Shown here in pieces: positions 35,399 through 43,837 of a DNA stretch of 64,000 nucleotides. The notes below the pieces were generated by a model. It was not told the origin of the DNA and did not search any database. It saw only the letters and a list, made by a program, of their open reading frames with translations. Made by a program: the position numbers and the translations under genes. This stretch comes from Bacteroidota bacterium (GTDB lineage: Bacteria > Bacteroidota > Bacteroidia > Bacteroidales > F082): contig JADJXJ010000001.1 in the NCBI GenBank assembly GCA_016715945.1, positions 744,001-808,000 on the forward strand. The letters run 5' to 3'. Numbering within the stretch: position 1 is the first letter of the stretch; the number at the start of each line of letters is the position of its first letter.

Positions 35399-36196
35399 TT
35401 ATTTCTTAACCATATCGGTGCTCTCGAAGATCTTGTCGGCCGATTTGGCGATGAATCCCGAATAGAGCCTGCCATCTGCATCCGGATAACGCAGTGCAAA
35501 CTCATAATAACATCCCGGTATCTGACGAACACCTTCAATAAACGCTACTTCAATCATTTCGCTGCGGATGCTCGACTGCTCGAGAAGTTCGGCGGGAGTA
35601 CCCTTGATTTCTCCACCCGAATCGTTGATGCGAAATCCATTGTCTTTCAGGAGTTGGTTGACCATCTGCAGGTTGGTGTATTTTTTCAGGTGATTTACAC
35701 TCACCGTGAAATGGTTAGCCCTGAAACCATGCACATAGAGCCAGGCGGCATATTCCGACTCGGCCCTGAGCTTTTCGTAAACCTCGAAGCTTACAGGCGC
35801 CCACACACAACCACTGAAAATCAGCTCATCGGAGGTGAGCAGCTCCGCCGGAATTTTGTCCACAACATCTTTGATGGTTTGTTGAACAAACGGGCTGAAC
35901 TTGTGTGCGAGCAGTTCGGAGATAAAGACCCTAGGGCCACCTTCCATCTCGAAATGTCTGGCATACAGGTGCTTATCTTCAAAATGGTATTCTCCTGCAT
36001 AGATGTACCCAGCTTTGATAAAGAGCTTTGAGAGTACCTCAATATTGACCCTTGGATCGTCGAAAGTGCGGAATGCAATATGGTCGTTCACCACAGTTTC
36101 GCCCTCGTTGACAAAGAGGTCGTAAACTTTCTGTACAGAAGGATTCTGGGCTGTGTAGCTTTGCCAGAGACGATCGAAAATTTCTTGTGCTGTCAT
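35399..36196 (-). CDS. DUF1338 protein, probable 2-oxoadipate dioxygenase/decarboxylase (HglS-like)
   Basis: A 265-residue protein of the DUF1338 family. HglS of Pseudomonas putida uses Fe(II) and O2 to convert 2-oxoadipate to D-2-hydroxyglutarate in lysine breakdown. The expected metal ligands are visible as His39 (NDHIAFR, with the carboxylate-binding Arg43 four residues on), His162 (ANHFTVS) and Glu232 (YYEFALRY). It is shorter than the roughly 460-residue Pseudomonas enzyme, missing extra helices. Its stop lies 5 bases before the D-2-hydroxyglutarate dehydrogenase-like gene and its start 13 bases after lplA, so the three form one operon. Confidence 0.8.
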   Translation of the reverse strand: MTAQEIFDRLWQSYTAQNPSVQKVYDLFVNEGETVVNDHIAFRTFDDPRVNIEVLSKLFIKAGYIYAGEYHFEDKHLYARHFEMEGGPRVFISELLAHKFSPFVQQTIKDVVDKIPAELLTSDELIFSGCVWAPVSFEVYEKLRAESEYAAWLYVHGFRANHFTVSVNHLKKYTNLQMVNQLLKDNGFRINDSGGEIKGTPAELLEQSSIRSEMIEVAFIEGVRQIPGCYYEFALRYPDADGRLYSGFIAKSADKIFESTDMVKK

Positions 36197-36209
36197 AATT
36201 GTTTTCTGT

Positions 36210-37181
36210 TTAGAACAATTGCCAAAGGAAATGGTTGATTTTCGGCTCCGAAATTAGCTCAGAAATGCCGGATGATAAAATAATATCACGCAAACAAGCG
36301 GGAGTGTGTGCTTTTCCGCGCATCAAGCCGGGCAGTTGCGAAAATTCCCGGCTTCCATCTACCAAAACGTCTGTAATGATGCCCCGTTTTACCTCAAGCG
36401 AGATGCGAAAGTTTACCGTGCCAAGCGCAACCTGCTTTTCGAAGGTGTAATCCGGACTGTAGCCAAAGTTCCATTGGTCGGTGGCATACTTTTCCAACAC
36501 AAGTTTCTGAATGGCTGATATTTCATCCTGACTAAAGCCTCTTATCTCGCTGATTGTCAGATGTTTAATCAAATATTCCTGAAGCAGGATATTAAAATTG
36601 CCGAAAGAGACAGATGTATTGGACAGGCTGCTGATGTTGGCCACTTCCACCGGATTGGAGGCTATTGCTTTTGACTGGTAAGGATGGTCAGGGCGACGGA
36701 TCAGCCGGCGGATGGCATCAAGATCTGCATTGAAAAGCAGGGTGCCGTGATGCATGCTGCGGTTTTTAAACACATGAGCTGCGTTTCCAGAAATTTTTAA
36801 GTTGTTGACTGACAAATTGCTAATCATTGACAACTCAACTTTTAATCCAAGGCCAGCCAGAAAGTTGATGATTGGTCGGGTAGCAGCTGCAAAATCAATT
36901 TTGTTGGTTTTGGAGCTGTTGTCGGTGATGAGGGTAAAATTGAGATTACCCGGACCGTGAACCACCGTGCCACCTCCGGATATGCGCCTGATAACCGGTA
37001 CCTCACGTCCGAACACTTCTGCCGGATGAATCTCGGCATAAGCAAGCTGATGTTTGCCAGTTACCACGCACCAGTCGTTTTCCCACAACATTAATACCTC
37101 TTCGGTCAGCTGCCGAACTGCAAACTCCTCAGCAGCAAGGTTAAACCATGGGTCAAGGCCCGGTTTCTCCAACAGAATCAT
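36210..37181 (-). CDS. lplA: Lipoate-protein ligase
   Basis: A 323-residue enzyme that activates lipoate with ATP and attaches it to lysines of 2-oxoacid dehydrogenase E2 subunits and glycine-cleavage H protein. Key motifs are RRISGGGTVVHGPGNLNFTL and the lysine-containing KISGNAAHVFKNRSMHHGTLLFNADL; the C-terminal accessory domain is present (from about 245). The ATG at 37181 gives MILLEKPGLDPWFNLAAEE, the normal start. First gene of a three-gene operon with the HglS-like and dehydrogenase genes; 2-oxoglutarate made by those enzymes would enter a lipoylated dehydrogenase complex. Confidence 0.9.
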   Translation of the reverse strand: MILLEKPGLDPWFNLAAEEFAVRQLTEEVLMLWENDWCVVTGKHQLAYAEIHPAEVFGREVPVIRRISGGGTVVHGPGNLNFTLITDNSSKTNKIDFAAATRPIINFLAGLGLKVELSMISNLSVNNLKISGNAAHVFKNRSMHHGTLLFNADLDAIRRLIRRPDHPYQSKAIASNPVEVANISSLSNTSVSFGNFNILLQEYLIKHLTISEIRGFSQDEISAIQKLVLEKYATDQWNFGYSPDYTFEKQVALGTVNFRISLEVKRGIITDVLVDGSREFSQLPGLMRGKAHTPACLRDIILSSGISELISEPKINHFLWQLF

Positions 37182-37205
37182 GAGCAGGCAATGGAATAGG
37201 AGGTT

Positions 37206-37213
37206 CAAAATTA
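37206..37213 (-). promoter_or_regulatory. -7 box of the lplA operon
   Basis: Minus-strand TAATTTTG, 25 bases before the lplA ATG, back-to-back with the typA promoter. Confidence 0.45.
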
Positions 37214-37245
37214 GCCTATTTAACTCATGAGAGGCCGAAAAGCAC

Positions 37246-37253
37246 TACTTTTG
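37246..37253 (+). promoter_or_regulatory. typA: -7 box of typA
   Basis: TACTTTTG matches TAnnTTTG; predicted start near 37260, 30 bases before the ATG at 37290. It also shows that the in-frame ATG at 37227 cannot be the start. Confidence 0.5.
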
Positions 37254-37289
37254 CAGCCTCCGGGAGCTATCCCGATACACAAAAATACC

Positions 37290-39104
37290 ATGCAGGAAAT
37301 CAGAAACATAGCTATCATCGCCCACGTTGACCACGGCAAAACTACCCTGGTTGACAGAATCTTGTATCAGGTCAAATTGTTCAGGGACAATCAGGAAGTG
37401 CAGGAACTCATCCTCGACTCCAACGATCTTGAGCGCGAACGTGGAATCACCATTCTGGCAAAAAACGTTTCGGTAAGATATAAAGGCATTAAAATCAATA
37501 TCATCGACACTCCCGGTCACGCCGACTTCGGAGGCGAAGTAGAGCGCGTGCTTAACATGGCCGATGGCGTATTGCTGCTGGTGGATGCTTTCGAAGGTCC
37601 CATGCCTCAAACCCGATTTGTGCTTCAGAAAGCCATCGAAATGGGACTGAAACCGATTGTAGTAATTAATAAGGTGGACAAACCCAACTGCCGGCCGGAA
37701 GAAGTGCAGGAAGCGGTATTCGAACTGATGTTCAACCTGGGAGCCACCGAAGATCAGCTGAATTTTACCACGGTTTACGGCTCATCCAAAGAAGGCTGGA
37801 TGTCCGATCATTACAACAAACCCGCACAGGATATTTCACATCTGCTCGATGTGATCATCAGGGATATCCCTGCAGCAAAATTCATCGAAGGCACTCCGCA
37901 GCTTCAGATCACCTCGCTCGACTATAGCTCATATGTGGGCCGCATTGCTGTGGGCCGCCTGCACAGGGGCACCCTTCAGGCAGGGATGCCTGTTGCGCTG
38001 GTGAAGCGTGATGGCAGCATCACAAAACACACCATCAAGGAGCTGTATGTTTTCGAGGGCCTTGGCAAAGAGCGGATTAAGACACCAGTGCATGCGGGCG
38101 ACATTGTCGCATTGCTGGGTATCGACGATTTCGAAATTGGCGATACCGTGGCCGATGCCGAAAATCCGGAAGCCATGCCGCCCATCAAGATTGATGAGCC
38201 CACGATGAGCATGCTGTTCACCGTGAACAACTCGCCATTCTATGGCAAGGAGGGCAAGTTTGTCACATCCAGGCATCTGAGGGAGAGGCTTTTCCGGGAA
38301 ACAGAGAAAAACCTCGCACTTAGGGTCGAAGAAACCGACTCCCCGGAAAGTCTCCTGGTGTATGGCAGGGGTATTCTGCACCTGAGTGTGCTGGTCGAGA
38401 CGATGCGTCGTGAAGGGTATGAGTTTCAGCTGGGTCAGCCCAAGGTGATCATCAAAGTGATTGACGGCGTAAAACACGAACCTGTTGAAACCCTCACTGT
38501 GCTTGTGCCGGAAGATTTTGCCGGAAGAGTGATCGAGCAGGTAACCATGCGCAAGGGCGAATTGCTCGAGATGCATCCGAAAGGCGATCGCATGCACCTG
38601 GAATTCAGCATTCCTGCCCGTGGCATCATTGGTCTGCGAAACAATATCCTCACAGCAACAGAAGGTGAAGCCATCATCGCCCACCGTTTTAAAGATTTTG
38701 AACCCTGGAAAGGCGAACTGCCAAACCGCACCAATGGCGCCCTCATTTCGCTCGACACAGGCACAGCTATACCTTATTCTATCTGGAAGCTTCAGGACAG
38801 GGGGCGTTTTTACATCAATCCGAACGAAGAAGTCTATGCCGGTCAGGTGATCGGCGAAAACAGCCGTCAGGGCGACCTGGTGGTTAATGTGTGCAAAACC
38901 AAAAAGCTGACCAATGTGCGCGCAGCTGGTTCCGACGAAAAGATCCTCATCATCCCGGCGATCAGGTTTTCGCTTGAGGAATACATGGAAAACATCCGTG
39001 AGGACGAATACCTCGAAGTGACACCTCGCAGCCTGCGTTTGAGAAAGATCATACTCGACGAAAATGAGCGCAAAAGGTATTCAAAATCTGTAAGTTATGA
39101 ATAA
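37290..39104 (+). CDS. typA: Translational GTPase TypA/BipA
   Basis: A 604-residue ribosome-associated GTPase related to EF-G and LepA. G motifs are clear: AHVDHGKTTL, DTPGHADFGGEVERVL, VINKVDKPNCRPEE. The BipA-specific C-terminal region is intact (RGIIGLRNNILTATEGEAIIAHRF and the YAGQVIGENSRQGDLVVNVCKTKKLTN motif). It acts in ribosome assembly and stress adaptation. The last 8 bases overlap the start of the following lipoprotein gene, an arrangement that suggests coupled translation. Confidence 0.96.
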   Translation: MQEIRNIAIIAHVDHGKTTLVDRILYQVKLFRDNQEVQELILDSNDLERERGITILAKNVSVRYKGIKINIIDTPGHADFGGEVERVLNMADGVLLLVDAFEGPMPQTRFVLQKAIEMGLKPIVVINKVDKPNCRPEEVQEAVFELMFNLGATEDQLNFTTVYGSSKEGWMSDHYNKPAQDISHLLDVIIRDIPAAKFIEGTPQLQITSLDYSSYVGRIAVGRLHRGTLQAGMPVALVKRDGSITKHTIKELYVFEGLGKERIKTPVHAGDIVALLGIDDFEIGDTVADAENPEAMPPIKIDEPTMSMLFTVNNSPFYGKEGKFVTSRHLRERLFRETEKNLALRVEETDSPESLLVYGRGILHLSVLVETMRREGYEFQLGQPKVIIKVIDGVKHEPVETLTVLVPEDFAGRVIEQVTMRKGELLEMHPKGDRMHLEFSIPARGIIGLRNNILTATEGEAIIAHRFKDFEPWKGELPNRTNGALISLDTGTAIPYSIWKLQDRGRFYINPNEEVYAGQVIGENSRQGDLVVNVCKTKKLTNVRAAGSDEKILIIPAIRFSLEEYMENIREDEYLEVTPRSLRLRKIILDENERKRYSKSVSYE

Positions 39105-39684
39105 GAAGGCGATAATAATTCTCCTGTTCTCAGCATTAATGTTCCATTCCTGCAGCGTGATTGACCAGATTGCGCAAACCCAGGCACTCAAGCAATGCAC
39201 CTTCGACATCAAAGGCCTCGACAAAATCAACCTGGCCGGTATTGAGCTCCGTCAGGGCATGAAGCGTTCCGACCTGACGGCACCTCAGGTAATACAACTA
39301 ACCGGAGCGTTTTTCAACAACGAACTCCCTCTGACTTTCAATGTGTTGCTGAACATTGACAACCCAAACGACCGGCAGGCGATGATGTCGCGCATGGACT
39401 ACAGCGTGATACTCGACGGTCGGGAAATGTTAAGCGGTAGGCTTGATGATTCATTTAGCATTCCGGCCAAAGGCAATACAGTGGTTCCGGTGACTGTTCA
39501 GGCCGATCTGCTCAAGCTCTTCAGTGGGCAGCAGGCCGATGCCCTGGCCAACCTTGCCTTCCGTTTAACTGGCAATCAGGGTACCCATCCTGTTGAGCTT
39601 CAGGTAAAAATAAAGCCTTATATTGAAGTTGGCTTGCGTCAGGTAGCCTATCCGGGTTTCATGACCCTCAAAAAAACCTTCTAA
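39097..39684 (+). CDS. LEA type 2 (WHy)-like lipoprotein
   Basis: A 195-residue protein with a lipoprotein signal: FSALMFHSCS places the lipidated cysteine near residue 19. The body resembles the LEA_2/water-stress-hypersensitive fold (FDIKGLDKINLAGIELRQG, LTFNVLLNIDNPNDRQAMMSRMDYSVILDG, FSIPAKGNTVVPVTVQADL). Such proteins are common in Bacteroidota near the cell envelope, with no proven function. It overlaps typA by 8 bases and converges with the glycosyltransferase gene, overlapping its 3' end by 4 bases. Confidence 0.75.
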   Translation: MNKKAIIILLFSALMFHSCSVIDQIAQTQALKQCTFDIKGLDKINLAGIELRQGMKRSDLTAPQVIQLTGAFFNNELPLTFNVLLNIDNPNDRQAMMSRMDYSVILDGREMLSGRLDDSFSIPAKGNTVVPVTVQADLLKLFSGQQADALANLAFRLTGNQGTHPVELQVKIKPYIEVGLRQVAYPGFMTLKKTF

Positions 39685-40727
39685 CCAGCCAGCAAAGAAC
39701 GTAAACCTGACAAGCTCCAGGTGGCAGGCTGTTCCGGCTTTTGATGAAACAGCCAAAGTGCGCGTTCGATGGAAGCTTCCGCAACATCCGGATAGTGCAT
39801 GCTCAAGGAATGGTTTTCTTCTATCCAACCAAGTATTGCTGAAGAGTTTAAGCCCGTTGGTTTCCATATGACCTTAACACCAAGCTGTTCGAGTGCGGCA
39901 GCGTTGCAGGCTTGTTCGTACTGGGCGCGCATGGGCACAACCATCAACGGGATGCCCAAGTGAAGTGCTTCGGCAGGCGTTTCGAAACCAGCCCCGCACA
40001 ACACCCCGACTGAAGATGCCAGACTTTGCATAAAGTCCTGGGCATCAACCGGAACCACAAGCATATCGGGTCTGGGCCGGAATGCGGCCTGCACCCTGGC
40101 AAATACCTGCCAGTGTCTTCCACGAATCACCGGAAGTATGCCTATAAGCTTCTCTATCGAATAAGCTGGCAAATATACTGTGTAGTGCCTGCCTTGCCTG
40201 GGCTTTATGGAATAAAGTTCGCTGCGGATAACCGGAGTGAAAATATCGGGGTGGTATGCCGCAAAATGAAAACCGACAGCTTCGTTGGCAGGTGCATAAT
40301 GACGAAGTACAAGCTCTCCGGCGAGGTCTGAGGTTTGAGGTTTTGGCACCCCGGGCTTGAGAAGAGCCGACTGGTGGCTCAGCGCAATGGCGGGCACATC
40401 GCGTAACCTGCAGGCCCAGGCCGTCACCGGCTCAAAATCGTTGATCACCAGATCGTAATTCCTGACAGGAACTTCTTCAACGGATTTCAGAAATTTCCAG
40501 ATCCTGGCATCACTGTACGTTTTGTAAAAATCTATTCCGCCATTCCGTCCAAATGCAAAACCCAGTCCGTCGAATTGATAACGCACTGGAAATGATGGCT
40601 TCAGCGAATGCGATTTACCGCTCACAAGCACATCCACGCGGCCGTAGCGCGAAAGTACAGGGTACAACTGTGAGGCCCGGCTCAGATGTCCATTGCCGGT
40701 GCCCTGAACTGCAAACAGTATCCTCAT
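39681..40727 (-). CDS. Glycosyltransferase family protein (MurG-like GT-B fold)
   Basis: A 348-residue cytosolic or membrane-peripheral protein. It opens with FAVQGTGNGHLSRASQLYPVL, the glycine-rich loop of GT-B enzymes, and ends with a nucleotide-sugar-binding stretch (VLCGAGFETPAEALHLGIPLMVVPMRAQYEQACNAAALEQLG, typical of MurG and UDP-glucosyl transferases). Acceptor and sugar are unknown. It overlaps the start of nothing but shares a 4-base overlap with the upstream LpxH-like gene, so the two are co-translated and may act on the same envelope lipid. Confidence 0.8.
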   Translation of the reverse strand: MRILFAVQGTGNGHLSRASQLYPVLSRYGRVDVLVSGKSHSLKPSFPVRYQFDGLGFAFGRNGGIDFYKTYSDARIWKFLKSVEEVPVRNYDLVINDFEPVTAWACRLRDVPAIALSHQSALLKPGVPKPQTSDLAGELVLRHYAPANEAVGFHFAAYHPDIFTPVIRSELYSIKPRQGRHYTVYLPAYSIEKLIGILPVIRGRHWQVFARVQAAFRPRPDMLVVPVDAQDFMQSLASSVGVLCGAGFETPAEALHLGIPLMVVPMRAQYEQACNAAALEQLGVKVIWKPTGLNSSAILGWIEENHSLSMHYPDVAEASIERALWLFHQKPEQPATWSLSGLRSLLAG

Positions 40728-41587
40728 CCGTTGAACTCTTTGACCATCAAAGCAAACAACTCATTGGCCTTCAGCTCGTCAATGGCGAAAATTGCCTCAT
40801 CGGCAACGGGACGTGATGAAACATTCAGGCCACTCAAACGAAAATCGAAAAGGCTCCAGCCCACTTCGTGCTCATATTCCAATGCCGTGAGGTTCTCAAT
40901 CCAATCGCCTGAATTCATGTATTTTACTTCGTGATGTGAGGTAGAAATATTCCGGATTTCCGGGTGATGAATATGCCCGCAAACAATGGCGCCATAACCT
41001 TTGCGCGCGGCAAGTTCGGCAGCTGTAGCCTCAAAATCGTTGATAAACTTTACGGCCGATTTTACGTTTTCCTTCACCTTTTTCGAAAACGATACCTTTT
41101 CCATCTTCAGTCCAGAACGCACACTGTTGACATTGGTGTTGAGCCAGATGAGGGTATCATAACCAATCGCCCCCAGTTTGGCCAGCCATTTGGAATATTG
41201 CATCACCACATCAAACACGTCGCCATGGAAAAACCATGTGCTTTCGCCATCAAGATCCAAGGTTAACTGATTGACTATATGCAGGTTGCCTATTGTGAAG
41301 CCATTGAAGCGACGCAACATCTCATCGTGGTTTCCGGTGATGTAATACACTTTTGTTTTGCGGGCTGCCATGGCAATGATTTGCTTCACAATCTTCATGT
41401 GCAGGGGAGGCCAGTAGTTTTTTCTGAATTGCCAGATGTCGATGATATCTCCGTTGAGAATGAGTATTTTTGGATCGATGCTTTTTAGATAAGCATGAAG
41501 TTCGGCTGCACGGCAACCCCTGGTACCCAGATGCACATCAGAAATCACAACAATTTCCGGACGTCGGCGGTTTGTAGCCATATTCAT
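40724..41587 (-). CDS. Metallophosphoesterase, UDP-2,3-diacylglucosamine diphosphatase-like
   Basis: A 287-residue calcineurin-like phosphoesterase. Motifs in order: SDVHLGTRGC, LNGDIIDIWQ, YITGNHDEMLRR, and CGHIHHPEI, which supply the dinuclear metal ligands. Homologues in Bacteroidota are annotated as LpxH-type enzymes that make lipid X for lipid A; the low similarity to E. coli LpxH leaves the exact substrate open. The gene overlaps the downstream glycosyltransferase gene by four bases. Start could be 41587 or the ATG at 41581. Confidence 0.78.
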   Translation of the reverse strand: MNMATNRRRPEIVVISDVHLGTRGCRAAELHAYLKSIDPKILILNGDIIDIWQFRKNYWPPLHMKIVKQIIAMAARKTKVYYITGNHDEMLRRFNGFTIGNLHIVNQLTLDLDGESTWFFHGDVFDVVMQYSKWLAKLGAIGYDTLIWLNTNVNSVRSGLKMEKVSFSKKVKENVKSAVKFINDFEATAAELAARKGYGAIVCGHIHHPEIRNISTSHHEVKYMNSGDWIENLTALEYEHEVGWSLFDFRLSGLNVSSRPVADEAIFAIDELKANELFALMVKEFNG

Positions 41588-41689
41588 GTTTTAAAATATA
41601 GCACAAATCAAGCCCTCAAGGCTGAAGTCAGTTTTAAGGCCGGGTAAAATTTTTGCTATCAAATTGCACCCTCAAGGTTAACACAGTTC

Positions 41690-42142
41690 ATGCTAACGCG
41701 ACAATCAGACAAGAAAAAAGAGGAATCTGAGGTACTCAGGGCTTGGCTGCAAATTGGGTCAGATTTGCCAAAGGGTAGGATTGTCTCCAGTGAATCACCT
41801 GATTTTCTGTGGCATATCTCCCGCAGAAAGATTATCGGAATCGAGCTGACAAAGCTGATGTTTCCGTTTTCTGCGGCTCACATTGACCTTGGTATTAGAG
41901 AGGGAAGATGGCATCTGATCCAGAAATTGAATCAGCTGATTGTCTCAAAAAATGAACTTATACCGCTTTACCTTTCAAATACCCGATCGAGTGAAATCTG
42001 GCTTCTCGTCGATTGCGATGATATGGCATTCGGCTACATGCATCACCTCCTGCCGGGAATAGGGGAGTGGCTGGCAGCAAACAGGTTCAGCAGAATTGAT
42101 CTTTTCTTTGGCAAACAATCTGTTTCTTACAAGGTTAAGTGA
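41690..42142 (+). CDS. Orphan small protein, possible PD-(D/E)XK nuclease-like fold
   Basis: A 150-residue soluble protein that I cannot place in a named family. It contains SPDFLWHISRRKIIGIELTKL, which has the spacing of a PD-(D/E)XK core (Asp of PDF, then hydrophobic strand with Glu-x-Thr/Lys). The C-terminal half has LLVDCDD and RIDLFFGKQ. No partner gene is adjacent: it stands alone between the LpxH-like gene and the carotenoid operon, ending at a very strong terminator. It could be a remnant or a stand-alone nuclease; confidence in coding is moderate, in function low. Confidence 0.5.
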   Translation: MLTRQSDKKKEESEVLRAWLQIGSDLPKGRIVSSESPDFLWHISRRKIIGIELTKLMFPFSAAHIDLGIREGRWHLIQKLNQLIVSKNELIPLYLSNTRSSEIWLLVDCDDMAFGYMHHLLPGIGEWLAANRFSRIDLFFGKQSVSYKVK

Positions 42143-42226
42143 TGTTGGCTACGTTAATTACCGTATTGGCTGACCAGGAAAACGGGTGTTTTTTTGTAAG
42201 CGAATTTTGGTTCGCTGGATATGATT

Positions 42227-42272
42227 AATCAAACAGCCGCTCCGGGGGGAAGCGGCTGTTTGATTTTTTTTC
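42227..42272 (+). terminator. Strong rho-independent terminator
   Basis: A perfect 15-bp stem (42227-42241 with 42251-42265), loop of 9, then seven Ts. A smaller hairpin, AGCGAA-TTTTGG-TTCGCT, precedes it at 42199-42216. It ends the orphan gene at 42142 and insulates the carotenoid operon. Confidence 0.9.
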
Positions 42273-42287
42273 CCGGATGTTAAACTT

Positions 42288-42755
42288 TCACTGTTTCAAG
42301 GTTTTGTTGCGCGCCCACTCTTCTTTGTAATATTTCCAGGGGGCCAGCAAAAATCCGTAATTGTAATGGGCATTGGGTTTGTGATGGTCAAGATGTGCGG
42401 TGATGGTTGCCCTCAGGTAACGGTTGCTCAGTTTATCGAGCATGTGAAGCCTGCGGTGCACAAGCACATCGTGAAACAGGAAATAGGCCAGGCCATAGAG
42501 CGCAATTCCGAGTCCGATGTAGAATTTCCAGTCGAAAGCATCCTTGATGCCGTAGAAGATGAAAAGAAAGCTGGGCGTAGCAAAAATGAGTGCAAAAACG
42601 TCGTTCCATTCAAATTTGCGCCCGTCGCGGATGTGGTGATCTTTGTGCAGCACCCACAAGAATCCGTGCATGATGTATTTGTGCGAGAACCAGGCCACAA
42701 ATTCCATAAACAGGAATCCGCCCAACACAAGCAATACTGCAAAATACCATTCCAT
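42288..42755 (-). CDS. crtZ: Beta-carotene hydroxylase
   Basis: A 155-residue membrane di-iron hydroxylase that adds 3-hydroxyl groups to beta-ionone rings (beta-carotene to zeaxanthin). The histidine boxes are visible as HKYIMH, HKDHH, HDVLVHRRLH and HLDHH, with about four membrane helices. It is the last gene of the crtI-crtB-unknown-idi-crtZ operon, 3 bases after idi. No lycopene cyclase, needed to make its ring substrate, is in the window. Confidence 0.9.
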   Translation of the reverse strand: MEWYFAVLLVLGGFLFMEFVAWFSHKYIMHGFLWVLHKDHHIRDGRKFEWNDVFALIFATPSFLFIFYGIKDAFDWKFYIGLGIALYGLAYFLFHDVLVHRRLHMLDKLSNRYLRATITAHLDHHKPNAHYNYGFLLAPWKYYKEEWARNKTLKQ

Positions 42756-42758
42756 AAA

Positions 42759-43295
42759 CTAAGCTATTTTATTGGTTTTTAAATATTCCTGAAGTTGTTT
42801 GAGGGCAATTTTGAACCATACGGTGTATTTTTCGGGATGCTGTTCAACATCCTTATAAAGCTCTTTCATACCGACATATTTCCACGAAGCCACCTCGTCG
42901 GTATTTATCTCAGGCTGATCGTCGGTGATGCCGATAAAAACATGGTCGAATTCGTGCTCTGTAAGACCTTGACCTACGTCGGCTTTGTAAATGAAGTCGA
43001 AAGCTTTGCGCATATCACAACTCATGCCCATTTCTTCTTTCAGGCGGCGCGATGTGGCCTGCTCCAGTGTTTCCTCATGGCGAGGATGGCTGCAGCAGGT
43101 ATTGGTCCAAAGTCCTGGCGAATGGTATTTGGTCATGGCCCGCTGCTGGAGAAGCATCTGACCATCATTGTTAAAAAGGAAAATTGAGAAGGCCCTGTGC
43201 AACAAGGCTTTTCGGTGAGCTTCCATTTTTTCCATCAAGCCCAATGGTCGGTCCTGCTCATCAACCAATACCACAAATTCGTCTTGTGTTGTCAT
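42759..43295 (-). CDS. idi: Isopentenyl-diphosphate delta-isomerase (type I)
   Basis: A 178-residue Nudix-fold enzyme that interconverts IPP and DMAPP, feeding carotenoid and other isoprenoid synthesis. Catalytic Cys is in TNTCCSHPR and the Nudix-like segment RRLKEEMGMSC with the metal-binding EHEFDHVFIG follows. Start overlaps the stop of the upstream unknown gene by four bases, so it belongs to the same translational chain as crtB and crtI. Confidence 0.95.
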   Translation of the reverse strand: MTTQDEFVVLVDEQDRPLGLMEKMEAHRKALLHRAFSIFLFNNDGQMLLQQRAMTKYHSPGLWTNTCCSHPRHEETLEQATSRRLKEEMGMSCDMRKAFDFIYKADVGQGLTEHEFDHVFIGITDDQPEINTDEVASWKYVGMKELYKDVEQHPEKYTVWFKIALKQLQEYLKTNKIA

Positions 43296-43837
43296 CTTTT
43301 GTCAGCAATAACTTTTTGAAGTGCCGTGATTCTTGCCAGATAGGTCTGATCTCCGGAATACATTCCCTGCAAATATAACAGCACATTCGTCCAATATGTT
43401 TTGTTAATCCCGGGCTGATTGGGGTTTTTTTCAAGATGATCCAGGATAAACCTTGTATCGGACTCAATATCAGAACTGTAGTTCAGAAAGGAAGGGGTTT
43501 TGTGCTGCATACTCAGCCTGATAAAACGCAGCTCAGGTAAATCGTGCCTGAGCTGGATAGCTTGTTCAACCAGGCGGCGCCCCTCCCGGAACCGGTTGTA
43601 TTTTGTAAGTGGCGAGACGGCCTGCTGGGCTGTGTTTGCCGTAGCTACCCCGTGATAGGCCATCATCAGGGGATCGTTTTGATGTATGCTCTTCCCGGTG
43701 ATTTGCAGGATACGGTTTGCCGCGGCAGCATCCTGGTCGAGCCTGAAAAATAAAGCACGGACAAGATCTGCATCTGTCGCACCTTGAGACTGAACAGAGT
43801 AAGAAAACGCTAACAGCCAGATAATCAATATCATCAA
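43292..43837 (-). CDS. Unknown exported protein inside the carotenoid operon
   Basis: A 181-residue protein with an N-terminal signal or anchor (MMILIIWLLAFSYSVQSQG). The rest is helical and repeat-like, with TPR-type features (LVEQAIQLRHDLPELRFIRLSMQ, YWTNVLLYLQGMYSGDQTYLARITALQ). I do not recognise a catalytic motif; it is not a lycopene cyclase, which would have several membrane helices or a flavin fold. It overlaps both crtB and idi by four bases, so its product is made with the pathway enzymes. Small proteins of this kind occur next to crtB in other Bacteroidota. Confidence 0.65.
   Translation of the reverse strand: MMILIIWLLAFSYSVQSQGATDADLVRALFFRLDQDAAAANRILQITGKSIHQNDPLMMAYHGVATANTAQQAVSPLTKYNRFREGRRLVEQAIQLRHDLPELRFIRLSMQHKTPSFLNYSSDIESDTRFILDHLEKNPNQPGINKTYWTNVLLYLQGMYSGDQTYLARITALQKVIADKR

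Noticed and set aside
42199..42216. Small hairpin as a second terminator for the carotenoid operon
   Set aside because: There is no T tract in either direction; it is only a neighbour of the strong plus-strand terminator.
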